In this document: positions 51,427 to 59,654 of the stretch, piece by piece | Numbering within the stretch: position 1 is the stretch's first letter | Layout: each line of letters begins with the position of its first letter | Program-made: the position numbers and the translations under genes | Notes under the pieces: generated by a model | The model's database searches: none | Told to the model about the DNA's origin: nothing | What the model saw: the letters and a program-made list of their open reading frames with translations, nothing else | Assembly: GCF_020564565.1 (NCBI RefSeq) | Contig: NZ_JAJCTD010000005.1 | Coordinates: 264,121 to 328,120 of the forward strand | Reading direction: 5' to 3' | From: Rhodobacter sp. Har01 | Lineage (GTDB): Bacteria; Pseudomonadota; Alphaproteobacteria; Rhodobacterales; Rhodobacteraceae | Length of the DNA stretch: 64,000 nt

Positions 51427-52197
51427 TCAGGCCGAGGCCAGAGCCTCGAGCGATTCCGGCACGATCTGGCCGCCGTCCACCACCAGCGCCTGCCCGGTGA
51501 CGTAACCCGCCTCGCGCGAGGCGAAGAACAGCGCGGCATGGCCGATGTCGTCCACCGTGCCCAGCCGCTTCAACGGCACCGAGGCCGCCATCGACCGCTG
51601 GTATTCCTCGCCCATGCCGGCCAGACCCTCGGTGATGATGTTGCCGGGCAGGACGGCGTTCACCGTGATGCCGTATTTCGCCAGTTCGATGCAGGCGGTG
51701 CGCATAAAGCCCAGCTGCCCGGCCTTGGTGGCGCCGTAGTGCGTCCAGCCGGGGAAGCCCGTGACCGGCCCGGTGATGGAAGAGGTCAGCACGATCCGGC
51801 CCTGATCCGAGGCCTTCATCAGGGGCAGGAAGGCCTTCACGCTCAGGAAGGTGCCCTTGAGGTTGGTGTCCACCACATGGTCCCAGTCGCCCTCGGTCAT
51901 CTCTTCCAGCTTGGCGGGGGGAAAGATGCCGGCGTTGGCGCAGAGCACGTCCACGCCGCCGAAGGCCTTGGCGACCTCGCCGGCCGCCGCCGCCAACGAG
52001 GCCGCATCGGTCACGTCCGCCGCCAGCCCGATGGCCCCGTGGCCGATTTCGGCCGCCGCCGCCTGTGCCTGGTCGCCGTGCCGCGCCAGGATCGCCACCT
52101 TTGCGCCGGCTTCGGCGAAGACCCGCGCGATGCCCTTGCCGATGCCCTTCGACCCGCCGGTGACCACCACCGACCGCCCCGCTACCGAATGTGCCAT
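51427..52197 (-). CDS. Short-chain dehydrogenase of BMC locus (second copy)
   Basis: A 256-residue classical SDR of the FabG-like group: TGGSKGIGKGIA cofactor loop, CANAGI, catalytic Ser in TSSITG, Tyr/Lys in HYGATKAG and C-terminal GQALVVDGG. Last gene of the diol-dehydratase operon, 17 bases after the isochorismatase-family gene. It may reduce the aldehyde to alcohol to recycle NADH, or oxidise a hydroxy precursor; the sequence does not decide. Confidence 0.85.
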   Translation of the reverse strand: MAHSVAGRSVVVTGGSKGIGKGIARVFAEAGAKVAILARHGDQAQAAAAEIGHGAIGLAADVTDAASLAAAAGEVAKAFGGVDVLCANAGIFPPAKLEEMTEGDWDHVVDTNLKGTFLSVKAFLPLMKASDQGRIVLTSSITGPVTGFPGWTHYGATKAGQLGFMRTACIELAKYGITVNAVLPGNIITEGLAGMGEEYQRSMAASVPLKRLGTVDDIGHAALFFASREAGYVTGQALVVDGGQIVPESLEALASA

Positions 52198-52213
52198 GAG
52201 ACCCTCCCTTGTC

Positions 52214-52903
52214 TTAGCCCGCCAGCGCCCGGAACTCGTCCGAGGACATGACGTGGCAGTAGATCATGTTGATGATTTCCAACTCTTTGCAGTGCAGTTC
52301 CATCGAACCCGCGGCGCACAGGTCGTGCAAGACGATCACCTGAAAGCTTTCGTCGGCCAGGCTGCGCACGGTGGAGGCGACGCACTGGTCGGTGAAGATG
52401 CCGGCGCAGACCACGGTCCTGATGCCCAGGTTGTGCAGGATCAGCCGCAGGCTGGTGCCGGTCAGCGCGGAATCGGTGGTCTTGGTGACCACGATCTCGT
52501 CGCCCACCGGGGCCAGTGCCGGCACGATCTGCGAGGCCGCTTCGTCCTTGGGCAACAGCAGGTTGTTCCACCCCGGCATCTCTTGCGAAAGCGAGCGGTC
52601 GCGGCCATCGGCGGTGTGGCAGGCGATGCGGGCGAAGAGGCATTCGATCCCGCGGCCGCGGCACCAGTCCAGCATTTCCGCCGTGCCGGGGATCACCTGG
52701 CCCTGCATCCGGTCATGGAACGGGGTCCAGGCGTCGTAGCGGCGCCGCTCATCCGCCGAGAGGCCCGAGGGATCGGGGCGTGCAAGGTAGGTGTTCTGCA
52801 CGTCGATCACCAGAAAGGCGGTGCTGGCCGGATCGATTGCCGGGTCGTCGGGTTCCGGCGCGCCGTCGTAGTAGATGGATCTGAACTCGGTCTTCCAGCC
52901 CAT
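52214..52903 (-). CDS. Isochorismatase-family cysteine hydrolase
   Basis: A 229-residue hydrolase of the isochorismatase/nicotinamidase superfamily with the complete Asp34-Lys141-Cys174 triad (VIDVQN, VTKTTDSAL, GIFTDQCVAS). Family members hydrolyse amide, carbamoyl or vinyl ether bonds. It lies between pduE and the SDR gene, so it probably releases ammonia or a carbamoyl group from an imported or generated compound. Related hydrolases occur in some BMC loci of unknown function. Confidence 0.85.
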   Translation of the reverse strand: MGWKTEFRSIYYDGAPEPDDPAIDPASTAFLVIDVQNTYLARPDPSGLSADERRRYDAWTPFHDRMQGQVIPGTAEMLDWCRGRGIECLFARIACHTADGRDRSLSQEMPGWNNLLLPKDEAASQIVPALAPVGDEIVVTKTTDSALTGTSLRLILHNLGIRTVVCAGIFTDQCVASTVRSLADESFQVIVLHDLCAAGSMELHCKELEIINMIYCHVMSSDEFRALAG

Positions 52904-52912
52904 GCGGGACCT

Positions 52913-53323
52913 CTAGTAGCGGAACGTGAACAACCCGCGGCGGTCATAGACCTCGGCGGCCTCGGCGATGAAATCGGCGATGCGATCGGCGCCCCAGCGG
53001 CTGCGGAATTCGGCCGCCAGCGCGTCCAGTTCGGCGCGCGATTTCGCCCGTCCGGGGCGAAGCATCTCATAGGCGCGCATGATCTCGGCATCGGGGACCG
53101 CCACCAGATCGGCGGCGCGGTCGAAGTTGCGGGCCAGCGTGGCCCGGCCCGCATCGCGCGCGATCTGCGCCTGGCGCTGCAGGGTCGTCGCGTCGATGGC
53201 CAGGTCGTCCATGCCGATCTCGCCCGCCAGCACGGCCTGCAGGGTGATGCCCGACAGCGGCTTGCCACTGCGGGCGCGCAGGGTTTCGGGGGCGGTTTCG
53301 GACAGCGGATAGGTTGCGGTCAT
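52913..53323 (-). CDS. pduE: B12-dependent diol/glycerol dehydratase small subunit
   Basis: A 136-residue PduE/DhaB3-family subunit: YPLSETAPETLRARSGKPL, ITLQAVLAGEIGMDDL, AQIARDAGRATLARNFDRAADL and the C-terminal YDRRGLFTFRY. It starts right at the conserved YPLSE region and lacks the extra N-terminal helix that targets enteric PduE to the compartment. The ATG overlaps the stop of the fused large/medium subunit (ATGA), with AGGAGG upstream, matching equal subunit production. Confidence 0.9.
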   Translation of the reverse strand: MTATYPLSETAPETLRARSGKPLSGITLQAVLAGEIGMDDLAIDATTLQRQAQIARDAGRATLARNFDRAADLVAVPDAEIMRAYEMLRPGRAKSRAELDALAAEFRSRWGADRIADFIAEAAEVYDRRGLFTFRY

Positions 53324-55581
53324 GGCACCTCCTGGAATTCCACCGCCACCTCTTCCGGTGCCGCCCCTTCGCTGCAAAGCGCGGTTTCGATGGCGTAGAT
53401 CAGCGCCACTTCGGCGTGGAAGCGGGCGCCCATCGCCTCGCCTCGGGTGGGCACGACAACCGGTTCGGGGTCGCCGCCCTGCGCAAGGGCGGCGGCGTTT
53501 TCCCCAAGGCGCCGGTAATGGTCCAGCGTGGTGATCGGCGCGTTGGAAAAGAGTTCCAGGTTGTGATGCGGCAGACGGCCGGCGCGGTGGATCACCGCCG
53601 TCCCCTTGGCCTGCAAGCCGATGCCGATGCCCGACCCCGACAGATGCGCCGCCGACAGCCCCAGGAACGAGGTGTCGGCGGTGTGCCGCATCCGCACCAC
53701 GCGCGGGGTGCCGCCGCCGTCGCGGATGCCCTGCACCACCGCCCGCAGCATGACCGAGACGCCCTCGCCCGCCAGGGTGCGGAAGAGCTTCGTGCCGAAG
53801 GCCGGGCTGATGCCCACCACCACCTCTGGCCCGCCCTGCCCCGCCTTCGCCGGGCCAAGGCTGCTGTAGGCGGCGCGCCTGGCCTCGACCTTCTCGACCA
53901 TGGCCTGCGAGCGCAGCACCTCGCGTTCGTCCAGCACGTCGCGAATCTCGACGATCTCGGCCCGCCGCTCTGGCGTCAGGCGGTAGCCGGTGCCGGGGCC
54001 GAGGTATTCGTTCGGGTCGTTGATCGCCGACAGCACCCGGCCGTCGCGCACCAGCGCCGAGGTCTGCAGGGCGTCGCCCGACAGCCGCAGCCGCACCATG
54101 GCCAGCAGGTTTTCGGCCTCTTCGGTGAAACCGCGGGTGGCCAGCGCCCGGATCGCGTCGATCACCGTGATGCCGCGGGTGCGGATCGATTCAGAGATGC
54201 GGCTGGCGTCGCCGGGGGTATAGCTGTCGGTCTCGGCCGAGCCGGAGGCGGCGGCGACCGAGGCCAGCATGGCGGGCGTCGGCCGGGCCAGGCCCAGTTC
54301 CCCCAGCACCGCCGCCACGGCCGCCAGCGCCCGCTCGCGCAAGCCCGAGGCGCGGTCTTCGGACAGGGGGGTCAGCCCGCCGTCGGCCTCGTAGTCGCGC
54401 TGCAGGACGAGGTAATCTTCAAGCTCCTCGCCGTTGATCAGCGACGGGTTGAAGGAGTTGTCGTATTTCAGGATCGACCCCATGCCCGAACAGATCAGGT
54501 CGGACCCGGCCATCAGGTAGGGCATGATCTTGGCGCCCACCCGCAATTCGCTTTCGGTGGGGCGGGCGTCGTTGCCGCTGGCGCATTCCAGGTCCAGCCA
54601 GACCGCGATCAGGTTTTCCGCCATCAGCTCGCGCCCGCCGCCCGGCACGCTCATGGTGACGGGCGCGCCGTCGATGCCGCCGTTCTGGGTGCCCTGCACG
54701 CCCATCGCGCGTTGCAGGCACAGGCAGCGCGCCTCGAGATAGAGAAGCGACTGCGACTGGTGAAAGCCCATCAGCAGCTCCGACCCCGCCCCCGAGGTCG
54801 CCCGCATCTTGACCCCGCGCGAGGCATAGGCGGACGCCAGAAACGCCTTTGACCAGGGCGTGTCGTCGCCGTCGATGAAGGCGCCTTCGCTGCCGTAGAC
54901 CGAGACGGTTTCGGCATAGGAGGTGAAGCCGCGCATGGCGATCTGCAGTTCCTCGGCCTCTTCCGAGGAGCACTGGAACAGCGTGCCCCAGCGGCCCACG
55001 GACGCCCCCACGGCGCAGGCGAGCGCGTTCGACCAGGCGTTGCGGGCGACGCGCTGGGTGGTCTCGATCTCATCGAACCCCAGGCCCACGGCCACCGCGG
55101 CATCGGCGGCCAGTTGCAGCGGGTCGTCCTTGGCGTTGGTCACATGGGCCTGGTTGCCGGGGCTGCGGCGGGCGCGCATCTTGCCGTAGGCGAAGGCGAT
55201 CTCCAGCGCGGAGAGGTGCCCCACCACCTCGGCCAGCCGGGCGGGGGTCAGGCCGCGGGCAAGGCGGACCAGATCGGCCCGCGGCACGTTCAGGTCGACC
55301 AGCATCCGCGCCAGATCCAGGCTGGGAATGGCCATCGCCTCGGCGGCCACCGCCGGGTCAAGGTGGTAGCGGGCGATGAAGCGGTCGATCAGGTCGAAGT
55401 CGGCCTCGGCCACGCCGTCCATCACCGTCACCCGGCCCTCGGCCACGGCGAGGCCCGGTGCCGGGTCGGCCGGGCTGGCCATCGCCTGAAACCCCTTCGC
55501 CGGGTCTTCGCGGGCGAACCGGTCCTGCCGCAGCGGCCGCGCGTCCCAGTCGGCAAAGCGTCTCCAGCGGTTGGCGGTCAT
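53320..55581 (-). CDS. B12-dependent diol/glycerol dehydratase, fused large and medium subunits
   Basis: A 753-residue fusion. Residues 1 to about 555 equal PduC (TIM barrel): GNQAHVTNAKDDP, GDDTPWSKAFLASAYASRG, LECASGND. Residues about 586-705 equal PduD: VVVGISPAFGTKLFRTL, LSGSGIGIGLQAKGTAVIH, LPHHNLELFS. The active-site set known from Klebsiella diol dehydratase (His143, Glu170, Glu221, Gln296, Asp335, Ser362; numbers from memory) is present at a constant +3 offset (146, 173, 224, 299, 338, 365). It would dehydrate 1,2-diols such as 1,2-propanediol to propionaldehyde using adenosylcobalamin. The ATG overlaps the upstream permease stop (ATGA). Confidence 0.9.
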   Translation of the reverse strand: MTANRWRRFADWDARPLRQDRFAREDPAKGFQAMASPADPAPGLAVAEGRVTVMDGVAEADFDLIDRFIARYHLDPAVAAEAMAIPSLDLARMLVDLNVPRADLVRLARGLTPARLAEVVGHLSALEIAFAYGKMRARRSPGNQAHVTNAKDDPLQLAADAAVAVGLGFDEIETTQRVARNAWSNALACAVGASVGRWGTLFQCSSEEAEELQIAMRGFTSYAETVSVYGSEGAFIDGDDTPWSKAFLASAYASRGVKMRATSGAGSELLMGFHQSQSLLYLEARCLCLQRAMGVQGTQNGGIDGAPVTMSVPGGGRELMAENLIAVWLDLECASGNDARPTESELRVGAKIMPYLMAGSDLICSGMGSILKYDNSFNPSLINGEELEDYLVLQRDYEADGGLTPLSEDRASGLRERALAAVAAVLGELGLARPTPAMLASVAAASGSAETDSYTPGDASRISESIRTRGITVIDAIRALATRGFTEEAENLLAMVRLRLSGDALQTSALVRDGRVLSAINDPNEYLGPGTGYRLTPERRAEIVEIRDVLDEREVLRSQAMVEKVEARRAAYSSLGPAKAGQGGPEVVVGISPAFGTKLFRTLAGEGVSVMLRAVVQGIRDGGGTPRVVRMRHTADTSFLGLSAAHLSGSGIGIGLQAKGTAVIHRAGRLPHHNLELFSNAPITTLDHYRRLGENAAALAQGGDPEPVVVPTRGEAMGARFHAEVALIYAIETALCSEGAAPEEVAVEFQEVP

Positions 55582-56393
55582 TGCGCCGGCCTTTTCCGCA
55601 GCGCCCGCGCCAGGAGGCCCATGCCCAGCAGCACTGCCGCCGCCGCAATGGTCGCCATCGACCCCAGCGCCGGGACCATCGGCGTGTAGCCGGCGACCAT
55701 CTTGGCATAAAGCCACTCGGGCACCGAGGTATCGGGGCCGGTGGTATAAAGCGACAGCGGGAAGTTGCCCCAGGACAGCAGGAAGGCGAAGAGCGCGCCC
55801 GACCAGATGCCGGGCCAGAGGATCGGCAGCGTCACCTCGCGCAGGACCTGCAGGCGGCTGGCGCCCAGATCGAAGGCGGCTTCTTCAAGTGCTGCATCGA
55901 AGCTGTACATCTGGATCGCCATGACCAGCGTCACAACCGGCACGATCCAGACCAGATGGGCGAAGACCGCCGTCTGCCACGACATCTGCATGCCCAGCGC
56001 GTTGAACCACAACAACAGTGCCAGCCCCAGCACCGGCTGCGGGAAGAAGATCGGCAGCAGCACCAGCTTCTGATACAGCCGCCGCCCCTTCCAGTCATAG
56101 CGCGCATAGGCCAGCGCGCCGAAGAAGGCGATCACCACCGCGATCACCGTCACCAGCCCCGCCATCGCCAGCGAGGTCCGCACCAGCATGCCGATCTCGA
56201 TGGAATCGAAGGTCTTCTGCCACCACTCCATCGAGGTCTTGGCCAGAGGGAAACGGAAATACCGCCCCTTGTTCACCGAGGCGACAAAGCCGCAGAGGAT
56301 GGGCGTGTAGATTGCCAGCACCACGAAGCCTGTCCACAGCGCGATGAACCGTGCGCTGCGGCGTTCGGCGCGGGCCTCGGGCGACAGGCTCAT
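55578..56393 (-). CDS. Polyamine-type ABC importer permease (PotC-like)
   Basis: A 271-residue permease with six predicted helices and the EAA loop LEEAAFDLGASRLQVLREVTLPILWPG-type sequence near residues 180-206, contacting the ATPase. Similar to PotC/YdcV permeases for putrescine, spermidine and related amines. Overlaps both neighbouring genes by four bases, so import and diol dehydratase production are translationally linked. Confidence 0.88.
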   Translation of the reverse strand: MSLSPEARAERRSARFIALWTGFVVLAIYTPILCGFVASVNKGRYFRFPLAKTSMEWWQKTFDSIEIGMLVRTSLAMAGLVTVIAVVIAFFGALAYARYDWKGRRLYQKLVLLPIFFPQPVLGLALLLWFNALGMQMSWQTAVFAHLVWIVPVVTLVMAIQMYSFDAALEEAAFDLGASRLQVLREVTLPILWPGIWSGALFAFLLSWGNFPLSLYTTGPDTSVPEWLYAKMVAGYTPMVPALGSMATIAAAAVLLGMGLLARALRKRPAQ

Positions 56394-57307
56394 GACCGCC
56401 TCCCCAGGATGCGGTCCAGGTCCAGCCGGCCGATGCCGAGCACGGTCAGCACGCCGACGATCAGCGTCAGGATCACCGCCAGGGCGGAACCGAAGGGCCA
56501 GTTCTGCGCGTAGGTGAAGGCAATCTCGATGTCCTGGGTGATGACGATGACCGATTGCCCGCCCAGAACCTTGGATTCCGCCACCGCCCCCACGGCCAGG
56601 ACGAAGGTCAAGAGCATGCCGATCAGGATGCCGGGCATGGCCAGCGGCAGTTCCACCTCGTGCCAGATCTGCAGCCGGCCGGCGCCCATGTCGCGGGCCG
56701 CGTCGATCAGGTCGCGCGGCACCATCGACAGGCCCAGCACCATGGGGAACAGCATGAACGGCAGGTAGACATAGACCATGCCGAAGAGGGTGGCGGCGGG
56801 CGTGAACAGGAATTCCGGCGCGCCGGGCAGGCCCATTGCCTTGAGCGTGCCATCCAGCACGCCGCCCTTGATGAAGAACAGCACCCAGCCGTAAAGCCGG
56901 ATGTTTTCCGACACGAAGAGCGGAAAGACGAAGAGCACGCTGACCAGCCCGGCCGAGCGGCCGAACAGCCGCGCCAGGCCATAGGCGATGGGATAGGCGA
57001 CCAGCGTCAGGATCGCGACGGTCAGCAGCGCCAGGCCCAGCGACCAGGCGAAGGACATCCAGACCGTGTTGGCCGGATCAAGGATCTGGCGGTAGTTCTC
57101 CAGCGTGAAGGTGCGGAAGACGTCGAACCCGCGCGGGGTGGCGAAGGAATAGGCCACCACCGCGAAGAGCGGCGCCAGGAACCCCAACGCCAGCAGCACA
57201 TAGACCGGGATCGCGCAGCGCGCGCCGGCCGACAGCATCCGCTCACCGAACCGCGGCCCTGCGGCCCTGGCCTGCGCGATGGTGGGCGAGGCGACGATCT
57301 CGTTCAT
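56390..57307 (-). CDS. Polyamine-type ABC importer permease (PotB-like)
   Basis: A 305-residue permease with six hydrophobic helices (first: CAIPVYVLLALGFLAPLFAVVAYS-type) and the EAA loop IDAARDMGAGRLQIWHEVELPLAMPG-type sequence near 215-240. PotB/YdcU group. Starts three bases after the ATPase stop and overlaps the PotC-like gene by four bases. Confidence 0.88.
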   Translation of the reverse strand: MNEIVASPTIAQARAAGPRFGERMLSAGARCAIPVYVLLALGFLAPLFAVVAYSFATPRGFDVFRTFTLENYRQILDPANTVWMSFAWSLGLALLTVAILTLVAYPIAYGLARLFGRSAGLVSVLFVFPLFVSENIRLYGWVLFFIKGGVLDGTLKAMGLPGAPEFLFTPAATLFGMVYVYLPFMLFPMVLGLSMVPRDLIDAARDMGAGRLQIWHEVELPLAMPGILIGMLLTFVLAVGAVAESKVLGGQSVIVITQDIEIAFTYAQNWPFGSALAVILTLIVGVLTVLGIGRLDLDRILGRRS

Positions 57308-57310
57308 CGC

Positions 57311-58405
57311 TCAGGCCTCGACGAAGATCGCATCGCGGCTGTCCCAGCCGATGCTGACCTCGCGGTCCAGGTCCGGCATCGGGCCGCCGGCGCGCAGCTG
57401 CTCGACGATCAGGTGATCCTCGCCGACGTTCAGGCGGAACTGCATCCGCGAGCCCAGCGAATAGGAGTTGTAGAGCCGCGCCTCGATGCGGTTCTCGACG
57501 GTCTCGCCGGGGGCCACCAGGCGCATCGCTTCGGGTCGCACGATGATGAACCCCTCGGCCGCCGGATCGCCGGCCACCTGGAAGCGGCCCGGAATCCGGG
57601 TGCCGTCGAACATCCCGTCGCCGGCGCGGCGGACCGGAAAGACGTTCACCTCGCCCATGAATTCGGCCACGAAGCGGCTTTGCGGGCGGGTGTAGATCTC
57701 CTCGGGCGTGCCGACCTGCAGCATCCTGCCCGAGCGCATCACCGCGATCCGGTCGGACATCACCATCGCCTCTTCCAGGCTGTGGGTGATGTAGATGAAG
57801 GTCTTGCCGGTTTCCTTGTGGATGTCCTTCAGTTCCTTCTCCAGCTCCTTGCGCAGCTTGTAGTCCAGAGCCGAGAGCGGCTCGTCGAAGAACAGGATTT
57901 CCGGGTCATAGGCAAAGGCCCGCGCCAGCGCCACGCGCTGCCTCTCGCCGCCCGAGCAGCGCATCACGTTGCGGTCCACATAATGCGCCGGCAGCCGCAT
58001 CAGGGCCATCAGTTCCTCGACCCGCGCCCGCCGCTTCTCGGGCGCGATGCCCTTCATCTTCATCGGAAAGGCGATGTTCTCGCCCACCGAGCGGTGCGGA
58101 AACAGCGCCAGCGACTGGAACACCAGGCAGGTCGGCCGGCGGTTCGGCGGCAGGTCGTTGATCACCTGGCCGCGCAGGGCGATCTCGCCCGAGGTCGGCA
58201 GTTCCAGCCCCGCCAGCATCCGCAGAAGCGTGGTCTTGCCGCAGCCCGAGGGGCCGACGATGGTGAGGAACTCGCCATCCGCGACGGCAAGGTCGATGCC
58301 GTCCACCGCCATGTAGGTGCCGAAGGTCTTGACCAGGTTGGTCAGGGTCAGGATCGACGCGCGGGTGGCGGCGGCGGACGGGTCTGTGACGGGCTTTGTC
58401 TGCAT
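57311..58405 (-). CDS. Polyamine-type ABC importer ATPase (PotA-like)
   Basis: A 364-residue ABC ATPase of the PotA/MalK import class: Walker A GPSGCGKTT, Q-loop LVFQSLALFPHRSV, signature CSGGERQRVALARA, Walker B ILFFDEPLSALD, H-loop YITHSLEEAM, and a C-terminal TOBE-type regulatory domain (about 280-364). The ATG at 58405 is chosen; a TTG two codons earlier is in frame. Confidence 0.9.
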   Translation of the reverse strand: MQTKPVTDPSAAATRASILTLTNLVKTFGTYMAVDGIDLAVADGEFLTIVGPSGCGKTTLLRMLAGLELPTSGEIALRGQVINDLPPNRRPTCLVFQSLALFPHRSVGENIAFPMKMKGIAPEKRRARVEELMALMRLPAHYVDRNVMRCSGGERQRVALARAFAYDPEILFFDEPLSALDYKLRKELEKELKDIHKETGKTFIYITHSLEEAMVMSDRIAVMRSGRMLQVGTPEEIYTRPQSRFVAEFMGEVNVFPVRRAGDGMFDGTRIPGRFQVAGDPAAEGFIIVRPEAMRLVAPGETVENRIEARLYNSYSLGSRMQFRLNVGEDHLIVEQLRAGGPMPDLDREVSIGWDSRDAIFVEA

Positions 58406-58508
58406 GTTCAAGAAATCAGATCCTCTGGGGCCCCGGCCATCCGGCGCCTGGAAGGGGGCGTGCGCCCGGGGAAGCCCCCCGGGCGCGCAGGCCGGACGGG
58501 CGGCTGTC

Positions 58509-59654
58509 TCAGCCCCGGTCGCGCTTGGCCGCGGTCATCAGGTCAAGCGCGGCGTCGTAATCGGGCACGATGTCGTATTCGGCCGAGCGCGCCATTTCCT
58601 CTTCCAGGCTGTCCCACTGGATCGCGTCCAGTTCTTCCGGCGTGAACAGGGCGAAGCAGTCGGGGTTGCCCATCTGGCTGACCGGGTTGAAGGTGCCCTC
58701 GGCGAAGGCGACGGTATGCGCGACCTCGGGCGCCTGCACGAACTTCAGGAACTCGGTTGCCAGCGGCGACAGGTTGGGGTTGTTCACGGTCGAGGTGATC
58801 TCGATCCAGGAGATCCCGCCCTTGCCCTCGATCGCGCTTTTCAAGGGCGTGATCGCGCGCAGGTTCGGGAAGCCGTCGGCGCGGGCCGGCGAGACCGAAT
58901 AGGTGCCCCCCGTCAGGTGGAAGTCGATCTCGCCCGAGATCAGCGCCTGGTTCATGGTGGCGATGTCGCCGATCATCTTGGCGCCCTTGAAGATCCGCTT
59001 GGCGGTTTCCTCGAACTTGGCCATCTCTTCGGGCGTGTGCACCTTGAACGGGTCGATGCCGGCGACCATGAAGATGCAGAACACGTTCCAGTCGTCGGAT
59101 TCCAGGATGCCGTACTTGCCGTCGTTGGCGGCGTCATTCCACAGGTCCCAGCCCTGGTCTTCGGCCGTGGCGCGGCTGATCTTGTCGGTGTTGACGACAA
59201 AGGAATACGGCCCATAGCGCTGCGCCATGCCCAGCAGGTCGTTGCCGTCATCCGACATCGCCCATTTGTAGGGCGGCTTGAAGCCGGGCATCATGGTCTC
59301 GAAGAACGGCTCGAAGGTGGCGCGGTCCAGCGCCTTGATCAGGCCCTCGGGGTGCATGATCTTGCGCGCCCAGGGGTTGTTGACGTTGATCAGGTCCCAG
59401 ACGTTGGTTTCGCCCGCGCGCAGGCGGTTGATCATGGTCGGGTCGTTGGTCAGCGATTCCGCCTTGACCGTGGCGCCCTGCGCCTCGCGGAACGGGTCCA
59501 GCACCTGGGCCGAATTGTAGCCCTCCCAGCACAGGATGTTCAGTTCCTTCGACCGGTCCTGCGCCCAGGCCCGGCTGGCGAACCCCGGCCCCATGGCAGC
59601 GGCCGCACCGGCGCCGAAAAGGCGCATCACATCCCTACGCGAAAATTCGACCAT
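58509..59654 (-). CDS. Polyamine-type ABC importer binding protein (PotD-like)
   Basis: A 381-residue periplasmic solute receptor with a Tat leader (FSRRDVMRLFGAGAAAAMGPG). Family features: LNILCWEGYNSAQVLDPF, WDLINVNNPWARKI, LLGMAQRYGPYSFVVNTDKI and FHLTGGTYSVSPARADG. PotD/PotF-group receptors bind cationic amines through acidic and aromatic residues, which fits uptake of an amino alcohol or diamine but does not prove it. AGGAGG lies eight bases before the ATG. First gene of the eight-gene diol-dehydratase operon. Confidence 0.88.
   Translation of the reverse strand: MVEFSRRDVMRLFGAGAAAAMGPGFASRAWAQDRSKELNILCWEGYNSAQVLDPFREAQGATVKAESLTNDPTMINRLRAGETNVWDLINVNNPWARKIMHPEGLIKALDRATFEPFFETMMPGFKPPYKWAMSDDGNDLLGMAQRYGPYSFVVNTDKISRATAEDQGWDLWNDAANDGKYGILESDDWNVFCIFMVAGIDPFKVHTPEEMAKFEETAKRIFKGAKMIGDIATMNQALISGEIDFHLTGGTYSVSPARADGFPNLRAITPLKSAIEGKGGISWIEITSTVNNPNLSPLATEFLKFVQAPEVAHTVAFAEGTFNPVSQMGNPDCFALFTPEELDAIQWDSLEEEMARSAEYDIVPDYDAALDLMTAAKRDRG

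Noticed and set aside
53320..55581. Ethanolamine ammonia-lyase (EutBC) as identity of the B12 enzyme
   Set aside because: The DDTPWSKAFLASAYASRG and LSGSGIGIGLQAKG segments are specific to diol/glycerol dehydratase subunits, not EutB or EutC.
55578..59654. Assigning the importer firmly to spermidine or putrescine
   Set aside because: PotABCD-like families transport many amines, and coupling to the diol dehydratase genes suggests another substrate; only the family can be stated.
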